Shown here one piece after another: positions 45,721 through 54,900 of a DNA stretch of 64,000 nt (the first letter of the stretch is position 1; every line of letters begins with the position of its first letter). Both the position numbers and the translations under genes were made by a program. The DNA is from Blattamonas nauphoetae (Eukaryota > Preaxostyla > Oxymonadida): the NCBI GenBank assembly GCA_033064195.1, contig JARBJD010000006.1, positions 1 to 64,000 on the forward strand, given 5' to 3'. Under the pieces are notes generated by a model that saw only the letters and a list, made by a program, of their open reading frames with translations, had not been told where the DNA came from and made no database searches.

Positions 45721-46047
45721 AGAAAAGAAGGAAATTTGATAAGATGACGGATGATTCGAGATGTGATAACAGAGGTGGTTTCAAACTGTCAAGATGCGTG
45801 AACTTCGCTCTGAAGAAGTCGAGAATGGCGTAAGTGGTTCGTTGGGGATTGAAACATTAAGATAGCTGAACAAAGATGATTGCAAGGATCGAGAAAATAC
45901 CCAAGTATGTCGAATTCGGCCATGTGAATTCAGACGAAGGAAATAATGGAATGATCCCAGACTGATGTTTATCGGGTGCGAGAAAGATAGAAGAACTTCG
46001 AAAAAAATGGCGAATACACAAAATAGTGAAAAGAGTGAGAAAAGAAA
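45721..46047. other. Intergenic region with array-end homology
   Basis: From about 45975 the sequence resembles the 3' spacers of the tandem surface-protein genes (AAGAACTTCGAAAAAAATGG, then GCGAATACACAAAATAGTG). The duplication unit therefore extends about 70 bp beyond the first gene's stop. The rest shows nothing recognisable. Confidence 0.6.
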
Positions 46048-49000
46048 TCAGCTTGAAGAACTGTCAATCCGACTCTCACTTCCACTTCTTTCGGAACTAC
46101 CTCGCTTCTTCTTTCCAGTCCCTTTCGATCCTTTCTTCTTCGATTTGCTATGACGCTTTGACGAGGAGTGTGATGTCGAATTCAGAATTTCTGATGACGA
46201 GTTATCCATCCAAGTGTCCAGCGGAGAACTCGAGCTGCTCTCTCGCAATCGAGCACTTTCAGATGGCAGCTGGTCCAGTGTCTCTTTCACGATCGGTGAG
46301 TAGTAACTTCTCACGTTGGACTGAACATGCACATCAGATTTCTTCCGGGTGTACAGGTATTTGTATTGAGTGGGTGCGTGAGGGTCGTTCGCGAGGTGCA
46401 GGCGAGACGGGCCAGAATTGATGAAAATGTTGTTGTGATAATCGTCAGCGTCAGTCTGTCCCAGTCCTCCATCCGGAAGGAGCAACCGAGGCAGTCGAGA
46501 TGCTTTGGGAGACTCTGACGAATGGCGCTTTCGGAAACAGAAAAGAAAAGGAAGTGATGGGAAACAGAATAGAAAGTGGAAAACGACAGGCAGTGCCAGA
46601 AGGGTCGCGAGAGAGAGCAGAGCAATGTGCCACGGAGCCAGAGTTTGGACGTACTGGAGAGAGTGAATGGGGCCGTTTTCGCCGATTTTGTATTCAAAAG
46701 AGTGCTTTCGTCCATACTGAAAGTTGACTTGCAGGTTTTGATTCAAATTCCGAGGAACGGACTCGCGAAAGATGAATCCAATATTTTGACCCCGCTTTGA
46801 TGAACATTCTTCGAATACCAAATTTTTGAATGTAAAATTGGACGAAGGTGATGCAAAATTGACGAGGACAGTTCCGAATGAGTCGTTGATGTTCGGGTGG
46901 AGTCTTTTCAACATGCTGTTTTGAAAGCAGATCTTCCACGCTTCATCGACATCAATCTTCACAAAGCCACCCTGAATCGGCACTTTGTCTTTGTTTGAGC
47001 TGGGTTGGTCGCAGTATGACGAGGTGATGTTCCAATCGTGGAGGTGGATAGTTGATAAGGCTGGTTCTTCATTGACAGGGAGAGGGAGGGTTTTGGGAGA
47101 TTTGCATTCAATCCATATCAGGCGAGTGTTCTTTGTGTCAGTTGGTACAACATGTGCAGATCGGACTTGAAGGGATGTGACATTCGAAGTATTCCACACA
47201 ACAAGATGCACCAGTGTCCCAAGTGCAATGCATTTATCAATCTCTGTCTTCACCAGAGTTACATTCCATCCCTTGCCCACTGTCACATCCAGCATCTCGC
47301 CAGTCTGAACCGTGATGTCTTTGAACATGACATTATAGAATTGTATTGGATCAAGTTCGGATTGATTTGTCTGGGATTGGTGATCAGACTTGATGGTAAT
47401 CAGAGATGTGTTTTGTGTGTCGTTGAGATTGATATCAGAAAAGGTTACTCCTGCCATGTTGACAGATTTTCCTGAGTCCACAAACAGTTTCAGGAGGACA
47501 ACTTGTGTTTTGATGTGTTGGAAGGTGCAACCCACCAAAGTGACACTTGAGTTGATCGCTTCCAAGTAGATAGCGTTGATGGGTCCTTGAGACAATGATT
47601 GCTGGAAAGTGACAGATTCTACAGTCAGAGAGGCATTCGTGGTTCGGATCATTGGTTTACAGTCGATTGTATCTTCGCTGCTGGGAGGAGCAAAAATTGC
47701 GAGGTAGTGGATGGTCATCATTTTGGTGCATTGGAACACAGGTTCAGACTTCAGCCGCTCAATTCCGATCGAGAGTGTGGCATTGGTGCCGGTGAATTCG
47801 TGACACATCGAGTCGTTGATTGGAGCTGTGTTTTGTGCAAAGTCCATCAGATGAAGTTTTCGCGTTTGATTCGTTCGGAGGGGGATTGTGGTGGACATGA
47901 ACTTGATCGTTTTGCACGGAGTGTCGAAGTCACCACAATCAATCGAATCAGTTCCTTTTCCAGGGCTGACGTAATACTCGTCCTTTTCGGAGATGATGAG
48001 AGAGAAGATGTTCTCTTCGATTGTCTTGTTCTCTTCAGGTATTGTAGTGATTATGTGTGAATTCCATTCGATTCCTGGGTAAGGGGCAGGGAAAGCTGTT
48101 GTCAACCAGTCGGTATGATTTTGTGTCCCTGTGTAATTCACGCAAACAATCGCCCCGTTCTTGCTTGAATGGGTGAGGGCGGAATAATTGTTGTTGGTTA
48201 TAGTGACGTCTGCTTCGTTGCTGGTCACGTCGAGGCGGATAAGATGGTAGGTATCTTCGTCTGATGAAGCGAGAGTGTGGAATGAGCAATGAATAACTTT
48301 CAACGTTCCATTCGGTTCGATGGTCGACGAAAAGAATGAGCTATTTCGACTGAGCTGGCTTTCAACGAGAAAGCAATTCTGGACGAGAACCAAGTGACCA
48401 CTGGATATGGTGCTGTTCAAAAGGGATACGTTTTCCGACACAATGACCTTCCAGAAGTCAATTTGGATGTCTGACGATGAGTTCTGAAGTGATACCAGCG
48501 GGGCTGAGATGACAAGTGAATCAGTACCAGTGATCCTCATGCCGATGATGTTCAGTGTACTTCGCGTGGCAATGAATAGTGATACATTCAACGCAGGATT
48601 GACGTTGGATGCAACACCATCAAGGCAGATTGTGTAGTCTGTATCGTCGATGATGAGGGTAGAGTCCAGGCAAGTGAAGTAGTGTCCATGAGGGAGCTTG
48701 TCAATGTGGAAGACAACTTGCTTGACGGTCAGATTGCTACCATCTCGAACGATGAACGAGGACAATTCATTTGAAATCTCCAACATTGCGTGTTTCTGTC
48801 CAAGAATCCTCATCGTTTTCTTCACAACTTCCACTCCCTTCTCGCAGAACAGGCCGGATGGATAAAGAGTATAATTTGTTGCGTCTCCTTGGAGATTCAT
48901 GGCCATCAAGAACGTTTTGCAGAGATTGCTGGTATTCGTTCCACATCCCATCGAGTCGTTTCCGATTGGATCGAGATAGAGTTCGGTGATGTTCTCTTTT

Positions 49001-51843
49001 GTCACGAACGGTGTTTTGTTTACGACAATCTGTGGGTATTTTGACGCAAAACGGGAACCGTTCAATTTCAGTTGTATACTGCCGTTACTTGTGACATCGC
49101 TTCCAAATGCTGAAGCGTTGACAAAGTCGTATTGTTGATGTCTGTTGTTTCGGAAGAAGGAGTTGTTGATTGAGACTGTTTGCTTGTTTGATTCGCCACT
49201 CAAAACAAAAATGCAGCCCGATTCGTTTCCTTCATTTTCCCAGAATGAGCAGTTTTTCACAGTGAGATTGACTCCAGCACAGACACGGATGAGCGATCCA
49301 TGCGAAACATTGCATTGCTTGAACAGGCAATGTTCAATCAAGTTATCTGCATTTTGTGAGTAGTTGAGGAGAAATGGGTTTGTCGAGGACAGAACCGTTA
49401 CATTCTCAAATGTGCAGGAGAACAAATTGGGGATGGAATCATTGAAAAGAGTCGAAGTTAAGTTTAAGACGACATTCTTCAGTGCTGAATTCGAGAGTTC
49501 GCAGACTGAAGCATTTACGTCGAAGAAGCACGACTGGTTGAATTTATGGTCATGAATTCGGAGTGACATTGAAACCTTGGCTTCCTTTCGGTGAGTTTTG
49601 TCCATCGAGAAGAGTGTGACAGGATGGGTAGGGTTAGTTCTCACTTTGAACTTGAGGTCGATAAATTCTGCTGTCGCAAACTGCATCTGAAAGAACGTCA
49701 TTTCCCCTGGATTCAGCAGGAATGACAAATGATCCAGTCGAATATTTGATGACGACGCTTTGAAGAATACTGCGCTGTTGGTTGAGGCTGATTGATTCAG
49801 GACACGATAATTGGAGTAAGGATCTGATGTTATCGTTGTACAGAGCGGGCTGATGGTGAGCGGAGTTGCCACATTTAGGTCGCTCATACAATACAAGGAA
49901 TACGGAAGCCTGTTTTTAAAAGTGAAAAGATACTTCATTGTCTGACATGGAAGCATCTTCATTGAACAATAAGGTGTATCGGATCCTTTGACCGAGACGA
50001 AGACGTCCTTGTCTCCACGGTTGAGATCGACAGCTTCATTTCCAGCGATAATGGCCGAATCGGTTGATGACGAGAGGTCGATTGATGTTCCATCATTTGC
50101 GATATGAAAGGAGTCGAGAGTGCTCAAGTTCAGAACGTAACCATCTTTACCAGGGCTACCAACATAGAATCCGTTCTCCTGAAAATCAGAGAAGTTGAGG
50201 TTGTCCACTGGTGCGAATATGGATTGGCGGACTGTACTGTTTCTGACAGCGTCAGTGACGACAAAAATTGACTCCTCCAACGAGAGAATGGTGTTGTGAG
50301 AGATGACAAGGAGGGATCCACTTCCGCTGCTGTTGGAGATCAGCGTAGACGAGTAAATGGTGAGATGGTTTCCTTCGTAGCTGATCATTTGAGGGGTAGA
50401 TAGCTCACAATGAATAAACACTTTTCTGAGAATCAGTTTGGAGTTCTGGACATGTATTACAACTCCATTTTCAGGGCTAATTGCGTTATTTGCGTTGACA
50501 CGGGTGATGTTGATTGAGGAACTGGAATTGCGACTGATCGAGTAAATGAGTCCACCACTAACTGATTTGAAATCTTTGAAGTTGGTGTCATAGCAGGTGA
50601 ATTTGAGGTAGGAGCTGTTGATGGAGATGTATCCACCAAGATTTGCTGAACAATTTGTGAATTCACACGATGTGATGCCCAGCGTAATGCTACAATCAGA
50701 ATCAGGCGAGTATTCTGCACAGATGGCTCCCCCATTGACGTTTCTCGCCCGGCTGTAGGAGAAGGTGATTGATGAGCGCGAATTGTGACCGGTCGCGTAC
50801 AAGACTCCACCACGTTCTGATTTGGAATCTGTGAAAGCGGTGTAAGAGCAGTAGAAAGTGATGGAGGAGCAGTCGATGTAGATGCATCCGCCAAGCTTTG
50901 CTGAACAATCTGTGAATTCACACGATGTGATGCGTAACGTAATGCGCTGAGCAAGATCAGATGAGTACTGTGCACAGATGGCTCCCCCATTCGTGTCTGA
51001 GGTGCAATTTATGAAGGAACAATTCTGAAAATATGTTGAGATGTCTGTCAGATTTACTGTTTTGGAAAATGTAGTATTTGTGTAATTGGCGTTGGAAAAC
51101 GAGGTATTCAACGAGTAGAACAATGGAGTGCAAGAAAACGGGGCGACAATCGTTCCAGCCAATGCGTTCTCGATCAAATCGAAATCGCATCCGATGATAC
51201 GCGTACAAGTGAAGTTTGTCGTTGGTTGCAAAGGAGAGTGAGAGCAGGATGAAATATTGTGGAAATTCAGCGAAATGATTGACGAATCAACAGAAGGTCC
51301 CGATAGGAGCGGGGTGCCTGAAGAAATCTTCAAATTCGATAAATAACTCGATTTCGCCAACAAAGAAACTTCAAAACTGTTCCTGGAAATCAGATTCGGA
51401 ATGATCCCGGTTTTCGAGTCCAGAGTGATTTCGTCCAGATCGATGTGCGAAGAATACCCAATAAACGGGGATTCAATCGACGGAGAAAGCAAGCAATTCC
51501 TCAAAAAGATATTCGATGAGATCAGTTTCGCGAAGCTCTCCGTGGGATAAAGCCCAAATGAGCGAAAGGAGATGGAACTGTTTGTCAGCAAGAAAACACC
51601 ATTCCGTGACAGAGTAATCAATCTCATCGTCGAGTCAGAATTAAAGGACAATGTGGTTGTTTCCAAAAGCACATTGTCATCTATCAATCGGTCTGAGTTT
51701 ATGGTGAAATGGTGAGGGAGGTCAGGTTGAAGAGGGGTTTCGAGGGAGAGGGGGCGCATTGACGAAATCAGGAAATCATGGGGTGAAATACACGAGACGG
51801 AAGTTAGAAAAACTCCTAAGAACAGAAATGGATTGAACCACAT
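46048..51843 (-). CDS. Large beta-helix surface protein, tandem copy 1
   Basis: Intronless, 1,931 aa. It begins with a signal peptide (MWFNPFLFLGVFLTSVSC). About 1,700 extracellular residues follow, with repeated short strands and NGG/CS turns as in right-handed beta-helix (pectin-lyase-fold) proteins, and very many N-x-S/T sequons. Three caps of the DUF1565-like type are spread along it: KDVFVSVKGSDTPYCSMKML, ELYLDPIGNDSMGCG and EYYVSPGKGTDSIDCGDFDT, each followed by C(Q/K)T. Near the C-terminus is a single membrane segment (WHIALLSLATLLALPVV), then a Cys/Phe stretch and a roughly 155-aa basic and Ser-rich cytoplasmic tail ending SRIDSSSS. Compared with its two neighbours it has an extra ~80-aa repeat block near residues 360-440 (NGGAICAEYSPDSDCSITLG), a second version of the block before it. 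Likely an adhesin or coat protein. Confidence 0.85.
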   Translation of the reverse strand: MWFNPFLFLGVFLTSVSCISPHDFLISSMRPLSLETPLQPDLPHHFTINSDRLIDDNVLLETTTLSFNSDSTMRLITLSRNGVFLLTNSSISFRSFGLYPTESFAKLISSNIFLRNCLLSPSIESPFIGYSSHIDLDEITLDSKTGIIPNLISRNSFEVSLLAKSSYLSNLKISSGTPLLSGPSVDSSIISLNFHNISSCSHSPLQPTTNFTCTRIIGCDFDLIENALAGTIVAPFSCTPLFYSLNTSFSNANYTNTTFSKTVNLTDISTYFQNCSFINCTSDTNGGAICAQYSSDLAQRITLRITSCEFTDCSAKLGGCIYIDCSSITFYCSYTAFTDSKSERGGVLYATGHNSRSSITFSYSRARNVNGGAICAEYSPDSDCSITLGITSCEFTNCSANLGGYISINSSYLKFTCYDTNFKDFKSVSGGLIYSISRNSSSSINITRVNANNAISPENGVVIHVQNSKLILRKVFIHCELSTPQMISYEGNHLTIYSSTLISNSSGSGSLLVISHNTILSLEESIFVVTDAVRNSTVRQSIFAPVDNLNFSDFQENGFYVGSPGKDGYVLNLSTLDSFHIANDGTSIDLSSSTDSAIIAGNEAVDLNRGDKDVFVSVKGSDTPYCSMKMLPCQTMKYLFTFKNRLPYSLYCMSDLNVATPLTISPLCTTITSDPYSNYRVLNQSASTNSAVFFKASSSNIRLDHLSFLLNPGEMTFFQMQFATAEFIDLKFKVRTNPTHPVTLFSMDKTHRKEAKVSMSLRIHDHKFNQSCFFDVNASVCELSNSALKNVVLNLTSTLFNDSIPNLFSCTFENVTVLSSTNPFLLNYSQNADNLIEHCLFKQCNVSHGSLIRVCAGVNLTVKNCSFWENEGNESGCIFVLSGESNKQTVSINNSFFRNNRHQQYDFVNASAFGSDVTSNGSIQLKLNGSRFASKYPQIVVNKTPFVTKENITELYLDPIGNDSMGCGTNTSNLCKTFLMAMNLQGDATNYTLYPSGLFCEKGVEVVKKTMRILGQKHAMLEISNELSSFIVRDGSNLTVKQVVFHIDKLPHGHYFTCLDSTLIIDDTDYTICLDGVASNVNPALNVSLFIATRSTLNIIGMRITGTDSLVISAPLVSLQNSSSDIQIDFWKVIVSENVSLLNSTISSGHLVLVQNCFLVESQLSRNSSFFSSTIEPNGTLKVIHCSFHTLASSDEDTYHLIRLDVTSNEADVTITNNNYSALTHSSKNGAIVCVNYTGTQNHTDWLTTAFPAPYPGIEWNSHIITTIPEENKTIEENIFSLIISEKDEYYVSPGKGTDSIDCGDFDTPCKTIKFMSTTIPLRTNQTRKLHLMDFAQNTAPINDSMCHEFTGTNATLSIGIERLKSEPVFQCTKMMTIHYLAIFAPPSSEDTIDCKPMIRTTNASLTVESVTFQQSLSQGPINAIYLEAINSSVTLVGCTFQHIKTQVVLLKLFVDSGKSVNMAGVTFSDINLNDTQNTSLITIKSDHQSQTNQSELDPIQFYNVMFKDITVQTGEMLDVTVGKGWNVTLVKTEIDKCIALGTLVHLVVWNTSNVTSLQVRSAHVVPTDTKNTRLIWIECKSPKTLPLPVNEEPALSTIHLHDWNITSSYCDQPSSNKDKVPIQGGFVKIDVDEAWKICFQNSMLKRLHPNINDSFGTVLVNFASPSSNFTFKNLVFEECSSKRGQNIGFIFRESVPRNLNQNLQVNFQYGRKHSFEYKIGENGPIHSLQYVQTLAPWHIALLSLATLLALPVVFHFLFCFPSLPFLFCFRKRHSSESPKASRLPRLLLPDGGLGQTDADDYHNNIFINSGPSRLHLANDPHAPTQYKYLYTRKKSDVHVQSNVRSYYSPIVKETLDQLPSESARLRESSSSSPLDTWMDNSSSEILNSTSHSSSKRHSKSKKKGSKGTGKKKRGSSERSGSESRIDSSSS

Positions 51844-51993
51844 TTGAAACCAAAATAATGGGTATCACACGATTGATCTTTGCTCCTCACAGTTTATTTT
51901 CTTGGACAAGGACGTTCACAGGGAGCAAGAAAGACAGACTTACTTCGAAAAAATTGCGAATACACAAAATAGTGAAAAGAGTGAGAAAAGAAA

Positions 51994-54900
51994 TCAGCTT
52001 GAAGAACTGTCAATCCGACTCTCACTTCCACTTCTTTCCGAACCACCACGCTTCTTCTTTCCAGTCCCTTTCGATCCTTTCTTCTTCGATTTGTTATGAT
52101 CCTTAGACGACGAATGCGATGTGGAATTCAGAATTTCTGATGACGAGTTCTCCATCCAAGTGTCCAGTGGAGAACTCGAGCTGCTCTCTCGCAATCGAGC
52201 TCTTTCAGAAGGCAGCTGTTCCAGGTGCTCTTTCACGCGCGGTGAGTAATAACTTCTCATGCTGGACTGAGCAAGCACATCAGACTTCTTCCGGGTGTAC
52301 ACGTGTTGGTTCAGAGTGGGAGCGTGAGGGTCGTTCGCGAGGTGCAGGCGAGACGGGCCAGAATTGATGAAAATGTTGTTGTGATGATCGTCGGTGTCAG
52401 TCTGTCCCAGTCCTCCATCCGGAAGGAGCAACCGAGGCAGTCGAGATGCTTTGGGAGACGGCGACGAGTAGCGCTTTCGGAAACAGAAAAGAAAAGGAAG
52501 TGACGGGAAACAGAAAAGAAAGTTGAGAACGACAGGCAGTGCCAGAATCGCCGCGAGAGAGAGCAGAGCAATGTGCCACGGAGCCAGAGTTTGGACGTAT
52601 TGGAGAGAGTGAATGTGATCGTTTTCGCCAATTTTGTATTCAAAAGAGTGCTTTCGTCCATACTGAAACTTCACTTGCAGTTTTTGATTCAAATTCCGAG
52701 GAACGGACTCGCGAAAGATGAATCCGATATTTTGACCCCGCTTTGTTGAACATTCTTCGAATTCCAAATTTTTGAACGAAAAGTCGGGCGAGGAAGATTT
52801 GAAATTGACGAGAACAGTTCCGAATGATTCGTTGGCATTCGGGTGGAGTCGTTTCAACATGCTATTTTGAAAGCAGATCTTCCACGCTTTATCGACATCA
52901 ATCTTCACAAAGCCACCCTGAATCGGCACTTTGTCTTCTTTTGAGCTGGGTGGATCGCAGTAGGACGATGTGATGTTCCAATCGTTGAGGTGGACAGTTG
53001 AATAGTCTGGTTCTTCATTGACAGAGAGAGAGAGGTTTTCGGGAGATTTGCATTCAATCCAGATCATGTGCGTGTTTGGTGTGTCATTTGATATTAAGTG
53101 GGCAGATCTGACTTGAAGTGATGTCACATTCGAAGTATTCCACATAACAAAATGAACCAGCGTGTCAAGTGCAATGCATTTATCAATCACGGTGTTCACC
53201 ACATCCATGTTCCATCCCTTGTCCGCGATAACTTCCAAGATTTTGCCAGTGGGAACCGTGATGTCTTTGAACATGATATCACAGAATTTTATTGGGTCAA
53301 GTTCGGATTGATTTGTCTGGGATTGGTGATCAGACTTGATGGTAATCAGAGGTGTGTTCGGGGTGACGGAGAGTTCGATATCAGAAAATGCTACTCTTGA
53401 CATGTTGATATGATTGCCTGATTCCAGAGAGATATTGAGGAGGACAACTTGTGTCTGGATGTGTTGGAAGGTGCATTCCACCAAATCGATATTTGAGTTC
53501 GATGATTTTAGAAAGATAGTGTTGATGGCTGCTGCGAACGAGGATTGCTGGAAAGTGACAGAGGTGACATTCAGAGAGGCATTCGAGGTTTGGATCAACG
53601 GGTGACACATGAAAATATCATCTGTGAGGCTGTGAGGTGCGACAATTGCGAGGTGGTGGATGGTCATGTTGTTGGTGCATTGGAACACGGGTTCGGACTT
53701 CAGCCGCTCAATTCCGATCGAGAGTGTGGCATTGGTATCGTTCCCAGTGAATTCGCGACACATCAAGTCGTTGATGGGAGCTGTGTTTTGGGCAAAGTCC
53801 ATCAGATGGAGTTTTCGTGTTTGATTCTTTCGAAGAGGGATTGTGGTGGACATGAACTTGATCGTTTTGCACGGAGTGTCGAAGTCACCACAATCAATCG
53901 AATCAGTTCCTTTTCCAGGGCTGACGAAATACTCGTCCTTTTCGGAGATGATGAGAGAGAAGATGTTCTCTTCGATCGTCTTGTTCTCTTCAGATATTGT
54001 GTTGATGATATGTGAATTCCATTCGATTCCTGGGTAAGGGGCAGGGAAAGCTTTCGTCAACCAGTTGGTATAATTGGTGTTGTCAGCGAAATTGACGGAA
54101 ACAATCGAACCGTTCTTGTTTGAATGGGTGAGGGCAGAATAATTGTTATTGGTTATAGTGACGTCTGCTTCGTTTCTGGTCACGTCGAGGCGGAGAAGAT
54201 GGTATGTGTCTTCGTCCGATGAAGTGAGATTGTGGAATGAACAATTCACAACGTTGAATGTTCCATTCTGTCTGATGGCCGATGAAAAGAATGAGCTGTC
54301 GTTACTGAGTTTGCTATCACGAAGGGAGCAATTGTAGATGAGAACCGAATGGTTGGCAAAGATGGTGCTATCCAAGAGAGATACGTTTTCCGACACAGTG
54401 ACCTTCCAGAAGTCAATTTGGATGTCTGACGAAGAGTTCTGAAGTGACACCAGCGGGGCCGAGATGACAAGCGAATCAGAGCCAGTGAACCTCATGTCGA
54501 TGATGTTCAGGACACTTTCGGTTGCCACGAACAGAGGAACATTCAAGACTCTCGGGACATCTGAAGTGACGTCATCAAGGCAGATCGTGTAGTCTGTATC
54601 GTCGATAATGACAGTAGAGTTCAGGCAAGTGAAGTAGTGTCCATGAGGGAGTTTGTCGATGTGGAAGATCACTTGCTTGACGTTGAGGGAGCTATTATCT
54701 CGAACGATGAACGAGGACGATTCATTGGAAATCTCCAGCAGTGCGTGTTTCTGTCCGAGAATAATCATCGTTTTATTGACAACTTCCACTCCCTTTTCGC
54801 AGAACAACCCTGACGGATAAAGAGAATAATCTGTTGCGTCTCCTTGGAGATTCATCGCCATCAAGAACGTTTTGCAGAGATTGTTGGGATTCGTTCCACA

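Noticed and set aside
52119-52503. Short plus-strand frames repeated at the 3' ends of all three surface genes (also near 46.3 and 58.0 kb).
   Set aside because: They are antisense shadows that recur only because the genes are duplicated.
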